The notes beneath the pieces are model-generated. The model saw only the letters and a program-made list of their open reading frames with translations. It did no database searches and was not told where the DNA came from. A program made the position numbers and the translations under genes. From positions 1-64,000 of the forward strand of contig JALUXB010000002.1 in the NCBI GenBank assembly GCA_027019175.1: a stretch of 64,000 nucleotides of DNA. The letters run 5' to 3'. The stretch comes from Sulfurovum sp. Lineage in GTDB: Bacteria > Campylobacterota > Campylobacteria > Campylobacterales > Sulfurovaceae. Shown here piece after piece: positions 9,271-17,847 of the stretch. The stretch's first letter is position 1; each line of letters opens with the position of its first letter.

Positions 9271-9540
9271 TTATGCAGCTTCGATGTTGTTGACCATTTT
9301 ATGAAGACGGCTTACTTTTCTGGAAGCTGTCTGTTTCTTGATGAAACCTTTGCTAACCAGTGCATGAATCTTCTTGTTGGCTACTTTAAACGCTTCTGCC
9401 GCAGCTGCTTTGTCGCCTGCTTCTACTGCTTCATGAACCGCTTTTACGATGTTTTTGAAACGTGTTCTGTAGTATCTGTTTCTTTCCGTTCTCTTTGCCG
9501 TTTGCAAAATACGCTTTTTTGCTGACTTATGGTGTGCCAT
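9271..9540 (-). CDS. rpsT: 30S ribosomal protein S20
   Basis: An 89-residue, lysine- and arginine-rich helical protein beginning [20 protein letters not shown], the standard S20 start. The upstream ATG in frame at 9576 is unlikely because an AAAGGAATTCT ribosome-binding site directly precedes the ATG at 9540. S20 binds 16S rRNA early in small-subunit assembly. It is divergent from glmM and upstream of prfA. Confidence 0.95.
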   Translation of the reverse strand: MAHHKSAKKRILQTAKRTERNRYYRTRFKNIVKAVHEAVEAGDKAAAAEAFKVANKKIHALVSKGFIKKQTASRKVSRLHKMVNNIEAA

Positions 9541-9722
9541 AGAATTCCTTTTGGAGTTTGTTAGTTGCCACTCCATAATGGTATAGAGTGAAAATAGTTC
9601 GCGAATAATATCTAAAATAATATTAAAGCATTATTAAATACGTACAGTTTCAGTGTTGGGACGGGAAGTTAATGATAATTCGATAAAATTGGGCAACAGT
9701 AATCGTAGGCAAGGAGAATAGT

Positions 9723-11060
9723 GTGGCACTTTTTGGAACAGACGGAGTCCGTGGAAAAGCAGGCAAGAAAGTAACGGCCATCAGTACCATGAAACTGGCA
9801 ATGGCAACAGGCATTTACTTTAAACAAAGTGCAAGAACCAAGAAAATTCTGGTGGGCAAAGATACAAGGCGCAGCGGCTACATGATTGAAAATGCGCTTG
9901 TATCGGGACTGACGGCAGTAGGGTTTGATGTGATTCAGATCGGCCCCATGCCAACACCCGCCGTAGCATTCCTGACTGAAAACATGCGCTGTGATGCAGG
10001 GATTATGATTTCGGCAAGTCATAACCCCTACTATGACAATGGTATCAAATTTTTTGATGCGGAAGGGAATAAGCTCAACCGTGATGAAGAGGAAAAAATA
10101 GAGACCATCTTTGCCGATGATGCACAGGTAGAATCAGCACAGGAGACAGGGAAGCATATCGGGAAATCGAAGCGTATCGATGATGTAATAGGCCGGTACA
10201 TTGTGCATATCAAAAATTCTTTTCCAAAGTCACTGACTCTTTCAGGTATGCGTATTGTGATTGACTGTGCCAACGGAGCGGGGTATATTGTCGGGCCGAC
10301 CATTTTGCAGGAGCTTGGGGCAGAAGTATTTGTCATTGGGGATGAGCCGAACGGTTTCAATATCAATGACGGATGCGGTGCGATGCATCCGGAAAATCTT
10401 GCAAAAGTGGTGCTGGACAAGCGTGCGGATCTTGGTATCGCCCTGGATGGGGATGCGGACAGGCTGGTGCTGGTCGATGAGAAGGGGGAAGTTATCGACG
10501 GTGACAAACTGATGGGGGTACTGGCTGTTTATATGAAAGAACAGGGTACGCTCAAAGGTGACGGGATGGTAGCAACAGTTATGAGTAATCAGGGGCTGGA
10601 GGAATATCTGTCAAGACACGGCCTTGCACTTTACCGTTCTGCGGTAGGAGACAAGAATGTTGTTGAAGTGATGCAGCAAAAAGGCATTAACTTTGGCGGA
10701 GAGCAGAGCGGGCACATTATTTTCTCGGATTATGCCAAAACCGGTGACGGGCTTTCAAGTGCGTTGCAGGCGCTTGCCTATTTGGTGACAACAGGCAAAA
10801 AAGCGAGTGAAGCTTTTAACCCTTACGACTCCTATCCTCAAATGCTGGTCAACCTGCTTGTGGATGAGAAGCGTCCGTTTGAAGAGATCGAGGGGCTTGA
10901 TGCGCTGAAGGCAGAAGTGGAAGCACAGGGGATGCGCCATCTTTTCCGGTACTCCGGAACGGAGAACAAGATCAGGCTGCTGCTTGAGGGAAAAGATGAA
11001 AAGAGACTTGAAGCGATGATGGATCGCTGTACGGCATTTTTCAAGAGTGCGCTGGTCTGA
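9723..11060 (+). CDS. glmM: Phosphoglucosamine mutase
   Basis: A 445-residue enzyme converting glucosamine-6-phosphate to glucosamine-1-phosphate on the way to UDP-GlcNAc for peptidoglycan and glycans. The phosphorylated serine lies in ISASHNP (about residue 99). The metal loop DGDADR follows (about 241-246), and a sugar-binding GEQSGH is further on (about 325). The C-terminal phosphate loop reads [10 protein letters not shown]. Translation starts at a GTG after AAGGAG. The stop overlaps the lspA start by one base, so the two are coupled. UDP-GlcNAc would also feed the glycan locus at 43-55 kb. Confidence 0.95.
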   Translation: MALFGTDGVRGKAGKKVTAISTMKLAMATGIYFKQSARTKKILVGKDTRRSGYMIENALVSGLTAVGFDVIQIGPMPTPAVAFLTENMRCDAGIMISASHNPYYDNGIKFFDAEGNKLNRDEEEKIETIFADDAQVESAQETGKHIGKSKRIDDVIGRYIVHIKNSFPKSLTLSGMRIVIDCANGAGYIVGPTILQELGAEVFVIGDEPNGFNINDGCGAMHPENLAKVVLDKRADLGIALDGDADRLVLVDEKGEVIDGDKLMGVLAVYMKEQGTLKGDGMVATVMSNQGLEEYLSRHGLALYRSAVGDKNVVEVMQQKGINFGGEQSGHIIFSDYAKTGDGLSSALQALAYLVTTGKKASEAFNPYDSYPQMLVNLLVDEKRPFEEIEGLDALKAEVEAQGMRHLFRYSGTENKIRLLLEGKDEKRLEAMMDRCTAFFKSALV

Positions 11061-11509
11061 TGCGTATTTTTGCTGTTTTTCTGTTTGCTGCTATCGGAAC
11101 TTTTATTGTTGACCAGGGCATAAAGACACTTTTTCTGGGAGGGTACTATCGTCCCGGCAGTTGTATTGACCTCTCTTTGCATTTCAACAAAGGGGTTGCC
11201 TTTTCACTTTTTGCCTTTCTCGGGCCGTATCTGAAATGGATCCAGTTATTGCTGGTTGCGGCTATTTTGTATTTTGTATTGAGGGAGGGATACCTTAAAC
11301 GGTATGCCTTCCCCACAGGTCTGCTCATGGGCGGTGCACTGGGGAACCTTTATGACCGCTTCGTGCATGGCGGAGTGGTCGACTATGTTGCCTGGCACTG
11401 CGGGTTTGATTTTGCTGTGTTTAATTTTGCCGATGTGGCTATTGATCTTGCGGTAGTATGGATCATCGTTGTCGCATATTTCTTTCCCCAAAAGTCTTCC
11501 CGTACATGA
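11060..11509 (+). CDS. lspA: Lipoprotein signal peptidase (signal peptidase II)
   Basis: At 149 residues with four hydrophobic segments, this is the inner-membrane aspartic protease that trims prolipoproteins. The conserved pieces are HFNKGVAFSLF near residue 36, NLYDRFVHGGVVDY with the first catalytic aspartate (about 95-108), and FAVFNFADVAID with the second (about 117-128). Substrates in this window would include the lipoproteins at 19034, 20032 and 24378. It overlaps glmM upstream and the next gene by 4 bp, so the run 9723-13277 looks like one operon. Confidence 0.94.
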   Translation: MRIFAVFLFAAIGTFIVDQGIKTLFLGGYYRPGSCIDLSLHFNKGVAFSLFAFLGPYLKWIQLLLVAAILYFVLREGYLKRYAFPTGLLMGGALGNLYDRFVHGGVVDYVAWHCGFDFAVFNFADVAIDLAVVWIIVVAYFFPQKSSRT

Positions 11510-12456
11510 AAAAGTTTCTGTTTGGGTGGCTTGCTGCGACGGTACTTTTATGCGCGGGTATGACAGATGTCAATATTGTCCCCCCTTCTTTCGATCTTTC
11601 CAAAACACCCATACATTTTTTAGACCAGAAGGTACTGCATTACAGTCACATTGACGGACTGAAATTTTCGGAGATTTCAGACCTTGCCTATGATGCTTCG
11701 ACACACCGTCTCTATATGATCAGCGATGAAGGGGTGCTGTTTGTTTTCAATGCCCGTTTTGGTACAAAGATCGAGGTACTTGAACCGCTCAAAGCGGTAC
11801 CGCTTCTGAAAAAAGGCGGCAAATCGTTTAAAAAGTGGCGCAGAGACAGTGAGGGCATGACGCTTGACGGCAGGAAACGGCTTCTGATTTCGTTTGAAGG
11901 AAAGCCGAAGATCGGTTGGTTTCACAAAAATTCCAACATGATGGGGCAGCGTATCAAAAAATACACGCTTCCAAAAGTGCTGCGCAGCCCCAAGCACTAT
12001 CGCAGCAAGAACAAATCGCTTGAGGCGCTGGCGTGGCATCCACGCTACGGAGTGCTGACGGTGGCAGAGTGGCCATTGAAACGTGATGACAAAAAGCGTC
12101 AGACGGTCTATGCCCTGAGTGGAAAGCAGTGGCATTTCAAAGCCGAGCCTGAGGCGCGAAGTGCCGTGTCGGCCATTGAAGTTATGGATGACGGTAATTT
12201 GCTGGTGATCGAACGTTCTTTCACGGGATTGTTTGACCCTTTTGTGGTTACCCTCAAAAAGGTCTATCTCAAGCATTGTAAAAATGGATGGTGCCGCTCA
12301 AAAGTGCTGTTGAAAATGGACAGTCATAAAGGATGGGACGTGGACAATTTTGAGGGGTTGGCGAAAGTCGGGAAGCACCGTTATGTCATGATCAGCGATG
12401 ATAATGACAACTTCTTCCAGAAAACGCTGTTGATCTACTTTGAGGTGAAAGAGTGA
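11506..12456 (+). CDS. Secreted esterase-like (phytase-type propeller) protein
   Basis: A 316-residue exported protein. The ATG at 11506 overlaps the lspA stop (ATGA) and starts a signal peptide (MKKFLFGWLAATVLLCAG). The body shows repeated propeller-like strands such as SEISDLAYDASTHRLYMISDEGVLFVF and DNFEGLAKVGKHRYVMISDDN. This is the pattern of the 'esterase-like activity of phytase' family, beta-propellers of mostly unknown substrate. A KNGWC..KVLL strand suggests one disulfide-capable cysteine pair. Coupling to lspA and a PqiA-like gene hints at an envelope role. I would not assign an enzyme activity. Confidence 0.65.
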   Translation: MKKFLFGWLAATVLLCAGMTDVNIVPPSFDLSKTPIHFLDQKVLHYSHIDGLKFSEISDLAYDASTHRLYMISDEGVLFVFNARFGTKIEVLEPLKAVPLLKKGGKSFKKWRRDSEGMTLDGRKRLLISFEGKPKIGWFHKNSNMMGQRIKKYTLPKVLRSPKHYRSKNKSLEALAWHPRYGVLTVAEWPLKRDDKKRQTVYALSGKQWHFKAEPEARSAVSAIEVMDDGNLLVIERSFTGLFDPFVVTLKKVYLKHCKNGWCRSKVLLKMDSHKGWDVDNFEGLAKVGKHRYVMISDDNDNFFQKTLLIYFEVKE

Positions 12457-13277
12457 AGCGGATTGTTTTGTATGTCATCTTGAGTGCAGTGCTGGCCGGC
12501 ATCGGATGGTTTGGAATGAAGGCTTCGCGTGAGGCGGCAGCCTATGAACAGGTAACTGTGGCACTTGTTACACAGATGGAACCTAAAGCATTGGCAGCGT
12601 ACAAAGCCAAAGAGTGGGCAGAGAAACTCTCATTCGGACTTTATACCAATACCAAACGCAAAGCACTGTCTGCAGAACGGGAAAAGCAGAAACGGCACCA
12701 TGAAGCGGGAGTACGCTATACCTATGATGCAATGGGTCTGCTGTTGATAGTATTACTGGCATATTTTGTACTCTCTTTGCGTGAGTTTACCTTTTTTGGT
12801 GCACTTGCTGCCGGGGAGATGCTCTATTTTGGTTTGACAGCACCCATTATGATGGTGACGATCCACAAAGAGGTAGCGTACCTTGGGGACGTGGTGCTTT
12901 CATTCGAATCCAAAAGTGTGGTAGGCTCGATTGCCAAGCTTTTTGAGAACGGAGACACTGTAGTTGCATTGACAATACTGCTTTTTTCGGTGCTTATCCC
13001 TGCGGTGAAAACATTTGCTATACTCTTTGTGAGTCTCTTTATGCAGAACCGTTTTGCCCATGGTGTGGTGAAGTTTTTTAAAATGATCGGAAAGTGGTCG
13101 ATGGTCGATGTTTTTGTGGTTGCGACTTTTCTTGTTTATCTGACAGTAAATAAAGGGGATGTCAGCCGTGCAGAAGTAGAAGTGGGACTTTACTTTTTTC
13201 TTGCCTATGTCATCGTCTCGATGCTGGTGAGCTTGAGTGCCGACAAGATGCTTCATCGGCACAAAAACAGGCAGTAG
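12453..13277 (+). CDS. PqiA-like inner-membrane protein
   Basis: A 274-residue membrane protein starting at GTG in a 4-bp overlap with the previous stop. One N-terminal transmembrane helix is followed by a periplasmic stretch (about 25-90). About four more helices follow, including a GKWSMVDVFVVATFLVYLTV segment near residue 213 that is characteristic of the PqiA (paraquat-inducible protein A) domain. In other bacteria PqiA partners with MCE proteins (PqiB) in lipid traffic; no MCE gene is next to it here. Only one PqiA unit is present and the cysteine-containing motif of longer PqiA proteins is absent. Confidence 0.65.
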   Translation: MKRIVLYVILSAVLAGIGWFGMKASREAAAYEQVTVALVTQMEPKALAAYKAKEWAEKLSFGLYTNTKRKALSAEREKQKRHHEAGVRYTYDAMGLLLIVLLAYFVLSLREFTFFGALAAGEMLYFGLTAPIMMVTIHKEVAYLGDVVLSFESKSVVGSIAKLFENGDTVVALTILLFSVLIPAVKTFAILFVSLFMQNRFAHGVVKFFKMIGKWSMVDVFVVATFLVYLTVNKGDVSRAEVEVGLYFFLAYVIVSMLVSLSADKMLHRHKNRQ

Positions 13278-13280
13278 ATG

Positions 13281-13550
13281 TTAAATGACCATCTCCACAT
13301 CGTTGTGATCCTGGAAACATTTAAAAAGCCTGTCTCTCTCTTCTTCGTTTTCTACAGTACAAGAGGCATTGTAAGTGGTAAACTTGCCTGTTTTCGAAGT
13401 GTTGCCAAGTGAGCAGAGATGCTCTTTGTCTCCCATCACTTCTTTAATGCAGGCTTTGAGTTTGTCTTTGTCACGCCCGATGATCTTGTACCCCCATGTT
13501 GTGGGATATTCGATCTGTGGTTTTTCTGTAGTGTTATTATCGAGAACCAT
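13281..13550 (-). CDS. DUF493 family protein (YbeD-like)
   Basis: An 89-residue protein of the DUF493/YbeD type: a small ACT-like alpha/beta fold, with EYPTTWGYKIIGRDKDKLKACI at the start, GKFTTYNASCTVENEEERDRLF in the middle, and the closing strand DVEMVI. In E. coli the gene lies near lipoate genes and the fold resembles regulatory ACT domains, but the role is not settled. It is convergent with the PqiA-like gene, 3 bp apart. Confidence 0.75.
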   Translation of the reverse strand: MVLDNNTTEKPQIEYPTTWGYKIIGRDKDKLKACIKEVMGDKEHLCSLGNTSKTGKFTTYNASCTVENEEERDRLFKCFQDHNDVEMVI

Positions 13551-13612
13551 AAAGAACTCCTTGTGTTGTATTTAAGATATTATACAGCAAATAGCGGGAG
13601 AACGATGCAACC

Positions 13613-14092
13613 TTAGTTGCCGTCTCTTGTGAAGTCTCCTGATTTTCCGCCGCTTTTATGTTCAAGTTGCACATTTCTGATGACCATTCCTTTATCGATG
13701 GCTTTGAGCATATCGTAAATAGTCAGCAGTCCTACACTGACACCGGTGAGCGCTTCCATCTCTACGCCGGTCTTTCCGGTTAGTTTTGCGGTGACGGTCA
13801 ATTTGAAGCCCGGAAGATCAGGCAGCTCTTCAATATCGGTTTTAACCGATGTGAGCATCAGGGGATGACACATGGGAATGAGTGTGCTTGTCTGCTTGGT
13901 TCCTTGAATGGCGGCAATAACCGCAGTTTGGAGTACAGGTCCTTTTTTTGCCGTATTGGCGATGACAGCATCGAAAGCAGCCTGTCCTACTTCGATAATG
14001 CCGCTTGCTGTAGCAATGCGTGTGGTGTTCTCTTTGTCGGAGACATCGACCATTTTTGGTTTGTTCTGTTCGTCAAGATGTGTTAAGTTCAC
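13613..14092 (-). CDS. moaC: Cyclic pyranopterin monophosphate synthase
   Basis: A 159-residue MoaC, which closes the cyclic pyranopterin ring in molybdenum cofactor synthesis after MoaA. Signature segments are [14 protein letters not shown] (about 71-84) and [22 protein letters not shown] (about 111-132), carrying the conserved catalytic Asp and Lys region. It is a single gene here, with moaD, moaE and moeA 44 kb away. The product is needed by SoxC. Confidence 0.94.
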   Translation of the reverse strand: MNLTHLDEQNKPKMVDVSDKENTTRIATASGIIEVGQAAFDAVIANTAKKGPVLQTAVIAAIQGTKQTSTLIPMCHPLMLTSVKTDIEELPDLPGFKLTVTAKLTGKTGVEMEALTGVSVGLLTIYDMLKAIDKGMVIRNVQLEHKSGGKSGDFTRDGN

Positions 14093-14133
14093 GGGGTATC
14101 CTCAAAAGTTTTTGTACATTTTAGCATAAAACA

Positions 14134-14224
14134 TGACGGAAATATATCCTGCATGACGTAAAAAGGCAAAATATGACGTAAAAATAAAAATATTATTGAC
14201 TTTTTACATCAAAAGGTGTACAAT
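14134..14224 (+). promoter_or_regulatory. Promoter with 20-bp-phased repeats before the recombinase-like gene
   Basis: TTGACT (14196-14201), a 17-bp spacer and TACAAT (14219-14224) form a strong sigma-70-type promoter. Upstream lie TGACGTAAAAA at 14154-14164 and again at 14174-14184, exactly 20 bp apart. A weaker copy TGACGGAAATA lies a further 20 bp upstream at 14134-14144. An inverted copy, TTTTTACATCA (14201-14211, one mismatch), lies inside the promoter spacer. The arrangement looks like an operator array on one face of the helix with one site blocking the promoter, so autorepression by the adjacent DNA-binding protein is a reasonable guess. Confidence 0.7.
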
Positions 14225-14247
14225 GACACAAATGCAAAAGGAGTACC

Positions 14248-14940
14248 ATGACATATGCATATCTTAGACAGATGTCCAACTATAACAATCTGTCCGAACA
14301 GCAGCGGATCATTCTCTCTTTTGCATTGACACAGGGATTGGAGATAGACAAAGAAGTCATCGAGTACAGTACCAAAAACCGTCCGATTGAAGAGCGTGAA
14401 GAGTTTAACGAGTTTCTGCAGTCTCTCAAGGAGAATGAAGATATAATCGTCGTTGAACATTTGGCGATTCTAAGTGACGTGGTGGAGGAAATTGTCAAGG
14501 TGATCAATTGTATGCTAAGCCGGGGTATTGTGCTTTATCGTGCCAAAACGGGCATTAAAATCACAAAAACAACCCCCTTGGTGGAGGTATTCCCCCTTCT
14601 GAATGATCTGAGGGAAGCCCAAAAAGCCAAAACCGGCCAAATCGGCCGACCCAAAGGCAGCCGCTCATCCTCAAAATTCGATGTCTATCAGGCAGAGATC
14701 ATTACCCTTCTTAAAGAAGGGAAAAGTGTCAGTGCAATAGCAAGAGAACTGAATGTCAGCAGAAGTTCGCTGAAGGACTATATTGAATCAAGAGGGATCA
14801 AGGAACTCGTTAAAGGTTCCTGGATGGAAATTGCAACACCTTCACAGGTACCGGGTATAGATAATACTGTGCTTATCTGCCCTTTTGAGCAGATGAATAA
14901 AACAGAAATAGAAAAAAAACAAACTGAAAGGATATCGTAA
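14248..14940 (+). CDS. Degenerate serine-recombinase-like DNA-binding protein, probable regulator
   Basis: A 230-residue protein with the two-part layout of resolvase/invertase: an N-terminal domain (1-110, MTYAYLRQMSN...) and, after the linker GRPKGSRSS (133-141), a helix-turn-helix (EGKSVSAIARELNVSRSSLKDYI, about 157-179). The catalytic arginines of true recombinases (DRLGRS region) are replaced by HLAILSDV (about 71-78), and the YxRVS serine motif is altered to YLRQMS. It therefore probably binds DNA but does not recombine it. Its stop abuts the ccoG start with no gap. It most likely controls ccoG and itself through the repeats upstream. The 40-residue C-terminal extension is unlike resolvases. 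Confidence 0.7.
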   Translation: MTYAYLRQMSNYNNLSEQQRIILSFALTQGLEIDKEVIEYSTKNRPIEEREEFNEFLQSLKENEDIIVVEHLAILSDVVEEIVKVINCMLSRGIVLYRAKTGIKITKTTPLVEVFPLLNDLREAQKAKTGQIGRPKGSRSSSKFDVYQAEIITLLKEGKSVSAIARELNVSRSSLKDYIESRGIKELVKGSWMEIATPSQVPGIDNTVLICPFEQMNKTEIEKKQTERIS

Positions 14941-16410
14941 ATGGAAGCAACAGCCAAAGTCGAAGAGACAAAGCCAAAGAAAAACAAAGCAAAAGAGTAT
15001 TTGAAGGGGTGGGTTCCCTACCGTATCAAGCGTTACTGGATGTATGCAGCGATAACTGTTATTGCGCTGGTATTGCCGTGGATCACAATTAACGGCAACC
15101 ATATTTTCCTGCTCAGTTTTGACCACAAAAAACTGGAATTGATGGGAGTAGCCTTTGATATGCAGGAACTCTACCTCATGCCGTTCCTGCTGATGCTCCT
15201 CTTTTTGGGAATTTTTGCCGTAACAGCAGTGGGTGGCCGAGCATGGTGCGGATGGGCATGTCCTCAAACCATTTTCCGTGTTATCTACAGAGACTTGATT
15301 GAAACAAAACTTCTGGGACTGCGCAAACGTATTAAAAACAAGCAGCAGGAACCGGATATGAGCAAGCCGGAAAACAAAGTCAAAAAAGCCATTGCTATTC
15401 TCATCTGGTCGGTATTGGCACTTATTGCTGCAGCGGATTTCATGTGGTATTTTATCCCGCCGGAAGATTTCTTCAAATACCTTCAGCATCCTGCAGATCA
15501 TATGATTATGGTCGGATTTGTTCTCGGTGTGGCACTGTTCCTGATTGCCGATGTAGTGTTTATCAAAGAGAACTTCTGTGTCTATATCTGTCCTTACAGC
15601 CGTGTGCAGTCAGTACTGTATGATGATGATACCCTCATGGCGATTTATGATCCGATCCGTGGTGGTGAAATTTATGAAGGGCATGGGAATGAGCGACATA
15701 AAGCTTTTAACAAGCAAAAGGAACTCAAATCGGTCAATCCGGAAGCAGAATGTACGACCTGTGAGAGTTGTGTGACAGTCTGTCCTACCCATATCGATAT
15801 TCGTAAAGGTTTGCAGCTTGAGTGTATCAACTGTCTGGAGTGTGTTGATGCCTGTACCCAGGTCATGGGGGCACTTGGAAAGCCAAGCCTTGTCCAGTGG
15901 TCAAGTGTGGTTGAAACAGAGAAACATGAGCGTAAAACAAAGATTTTCAGACCGAAAGTCATTGCCTACTTTACTGTATTGGCGATAGTGCTTGTATCAC
16001 TTTTTGTGATGGGAAGTGAAAAAGAGCATATGCTCTTGAATATCAACAAAACAACACGGCTTTACAAAATTCTTCCTGACGGCAATGTCGAGAACGACTA
16101 TGTGTTCCTGTTCGCCAATACTGACAGTAAGCGTCACAAGTACTATTTTGAAATTGAAGGTGACCTGAAGAACAAAATTGAGATTATTCGGCCTAAAGAG
16201 GCGTTTGGTATTGCTCCGGAGAAGAAGCATAAGAAAGTTGTTGTTCTCAGAACCAAAGACAAATTGGCAGACAACACAAGAAAAGATGTACCTATCCCTG
16301 TTACTATCAAAGCCTATGCGGTAGATGACAAAAAGAACATTGCAGTTATCCGACATACTGTCTTTGTTTATCCTCGGGCAGACCTGATAGAGAAAAAGAA
16401 GAAGCAATAG
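14941..16410 (+). CDS. ccoG: CcoG/FixG, copper-handling ferredoxin-like protein for cbb3 oxidase
   Basis: A 489-residue inner-membrane protein with about five transmembrane helices. It carries a conserved AWCGWACPQTIF motif (about 101-112), and a double 4Fe-4S ferredoxin domain with CTTCESCVTVCP and CINCLECVDAC (about 271-310). A C-terminal periplasmic Ig-like domain follows (about 370-489). CcoG is needed for copper insertion into cbb3-type cytochrome oxidase, probably reducing Cu(II). No ccoNOP genes are in the window. It is translationally coupled to the recombinase-like regulator, which makes that protein a candidate controller of oxidase assembly. Confidence 0.92.
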   Translation: MEATAKVEETKPKKNKAKEYLKGWVPYRIKRYWMYAAITVIALVLPWITINGNHIFLLSFDHKKLELMGVAFDMQELYLMPFLLMLLFLGIFAVTAVGGRAWCGWACPQTIFRVIYRDLIETKLLGLRKRIKNKQQEPDMSKPENKVKKAIAILIWSVLALIAAADFMWYFIPPEDFFKYLQHPADHMIMVGFVLGVALFLIADVVFIKENFCVYICPYSRVQSVLYDDDTLMAIYDPIRGGEIYEGHGNERHKAFNKQKELKSVNPEAECTTCESCVTVCPTHIDIRKGLQLECINCLECVDACTQVMGALGKPSLVQWSSVVETEKHERKTKIFRPKVIAYFTVLAIVLVSLFVMGSEKEHMLLNINKTTRLYKILPDGNVENDYVFLFANTDSKRHKYYFEIEGDLKNKIEIIRPKEAFGIAPEKKHKKVVVLRTKDKLADNTRKDVPIPVTIKAYAVDDKKNIAVIRHTVFVYPRADLIEKKKKQ

Positions 16411-16483
16411 TCTATTGTGCAGCAAGCCTGGCAGCCATACACGTCAGGCTGATATCAATCATCATTAACACACAGGAGTGAAG

Positions 16484-17653
16484 ATGGCAAAGGTACTTGT
16501 ACTTGGCGGAGGTTTCGCCGGAGTGGAAACGGCAATCTATCTGCGTAAGCATGATATGGATGTAACGCTGGTGAGTGACAGAGACTTTTTTTATATCTAT
16601 CCTACGTCAATCTGGATTCCGACAGGCGAAGCGACACAGGATGAGGTCAGTATACCTCTGGATCAGTTGGCTTTTGTACATGGTTTTCAACTGATTATTG
16701 ATCCGGTCACTGCCATCGATCCAGAGAATAAAAGTGCAACCCTTGCCAGTGGCAGAAAGTTGGAAGGATACGACTATCTTGTGGTTGCATTGGGACAGGA
16801 TAAGATACAGCACAAGGGAATGGAACATACGCTTTCCATATGTGGAAAACCTGAAGAGGCTACCGAACTCTTTAAGCGTCTTGATGCTTTGGTTCGCAAA
16901 GGAGAAGGGAAGCTTACCTTTGGATTTGGCGGAAATCCGAAAGATTCCTCAGCCGTGAGAGGCGGCCCGGCATTTGAAGTTCTTTTTAACGTACACAATT
17001 TTCTGAAGCGAAAAGGGCTGCGTGAGAAATTTGAGCTGACTTTTTTTGCACCGATGGAGAAGCCCGGGCAGAAGATGGGAGAGAAAGCCCTGGTGATGAT
17101 GGACAAAATGTTTGCGATGGATGACATCAAAAAGAAGATTGGTTCCAAAATTACCGAATTTGTCGAAGACGGTATTCTTTTTGAAGATGGTACGAAACTG
17201 GAGTCTGACTTGACCATGTTTATTTCGGCCGGTACCGGACACAGCATTCTGAAAGAATCAGGGCTGCCGTTGAGTGATGCAGGATTTGTCGTCACCAACG
17301 AGTACAACGAAATTGAAGGATTTGACAGTGTATATGCCGTGGGAGACTCTGCCTCGCTGATGGGACCCCAATGGCGTGCCAAGCAGGGGCATGTGGCAGA
17401 AGTAATGGCACGTAATACGGCATACAACATTTTTCAGCATGCACAGGGGATAGATTCAAAGAAGAGCTATCTTGATCATTTGAATATCCTGTGTGTCATG
17501 GATATTGGAAACGGTGCAGCCTTTGTCTACCGCGACAACAAGCGTGCAAAAATGATCCCAATGCCGGTTGTCGGCCACTGGATGAAAAAAGGCTGGGGCT
17601 GGTACTGCCGCAATTCCAAATTAGGTAAAATCCCCCGAATACCTGGGATGTGA
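16484..17653 (+). CDS. Sulfide:quinone oxidoreductase-like flavoprotein
   Basis: A 389-residue FAD protein. The ATG at 16484 is preferred over the GTG at 16478, which overlaps the AGGAG ribosome-binding site. It has a dinucleotide-binding start (VLVLGGGFAGVE, 4-15), a second strand-turn (YDYLVVALGQD), and a FAD-binding close (YAVGDSASL, 284-292). The C-terminal helix segment (WMKKGWGWYCRNSKLGKIPRI) could lie on the membrane surface. Cysteines are only at 120, 337 and 375; canonical SQRs use a redox pair near 160 and 350, so one partner appears shifted or missing. It fits the divergent SQR subfamilies common in sulfur-oxidising Campylobacterota. Another quinone reductase function cannot be excluded. 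Confidence 0.7.
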   Translation: MAKVLVLGGGFAGVETAIYLRKHDMDVTLVSDRDFFYIYPTSIWIPTGEATQDEVSIPLDQLAFVHGFQLIIDPVTAIDPENKSATLASGRKLEGYDYLVVALGQDKIQHKGMEHTLSICGKPEEATELFKRLDALVRKGEGKLTFGFGGNPKDSSAVRGGPAFEVLFNVHNFLKRKGLREKFELTFFAPMEKPGQKMGEKALVMMDKMFAMDDIKKKIGSKITEFVEDGILFEDGTKLESDLTMFISAGTGHSILKESGLPLSDAGFVVTNEYNEIEGFDSVYAVGDSASLMGPQWRAKQGHVAEVMARNTAYNIFQHAQGIDSKKSYLDHLNILCVMDIGNGAAFVYRDNKRAKMIPMPVVGHWMKKGWGWYCRNSKLGKIPRIPGM

Positions 17654-17654
17654 G

Positions 17655-17806
17655 ACGCGTTAAGAAATCGACACCTGCGTGTCGATTTTAGCGTCGAAAC
17701 CGGAGGTGATGTCTCGCAGAGACCACCGAAGGCTGGGAGCGCGTTAAGTAAACGACACCTGCGTGTCGTTTGTAGCCGCGTAGGCAGGAACGTTAAGACA
17801 CCTGCA
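17655..17806. repeat. Palindromic intergenic repeat block, two full copies and one truncated
   Basis: Two copies share GCGTTAAG followed by a hairpin whose loop is CTGC. Copy 1 has stem AAATCGACAC/GTGTCGATTT (17665-17688). Copy 2 has stem AAACGACAC/GTGTCGTTT (17750-17771). A third, cut-down copy (CGTTAAGACACCTGC, 17791-17805) lacks the right arm. Between copies 1 and 2 sits another small hairpin, GTCTC-GCA-GAGAC (17711-17723). The base change between copies keeps the stems paired. The block begins just after the SQR-like stop codon. Confidence 0.8.
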
Positions 17807-17847
17807 TCTATATAAATCAATAAAAAACAACCCAAAAAAGGAACCCC

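Noticed and set aside
9255-9290. tRNA T-loop-like GGTTCGAAACT
   Set aside because: No cloverleaf partner arms are present and the stretch overlaps the rpsT 3' end.
11677-12276. Long antisense frame (199 codons) on the minus strand
   Set aside because: It lies wholly inside the phytase-like gene, has no ribosome-binding site and its translation has no recognisable domain; other long antisense frames (such as 14842-15501, 41142-42017 and 53777-54664) were dropped for the same reason.
14248-14940. Active site-specific recombinase or invertible switch
   Set aside because: Catalytic arginines are missing, and no inverted-repeat pair bounding an invertible segment was found around the gene.
17655-17806. 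Integron attC-like sites (GTTAAG words and palindromes)
   Set aside because: The paired RYYYAAC/GTTRRRY core boxes are not present at both ends, no integrase gene is near, and the neighbouring genes do not look like cassettes.
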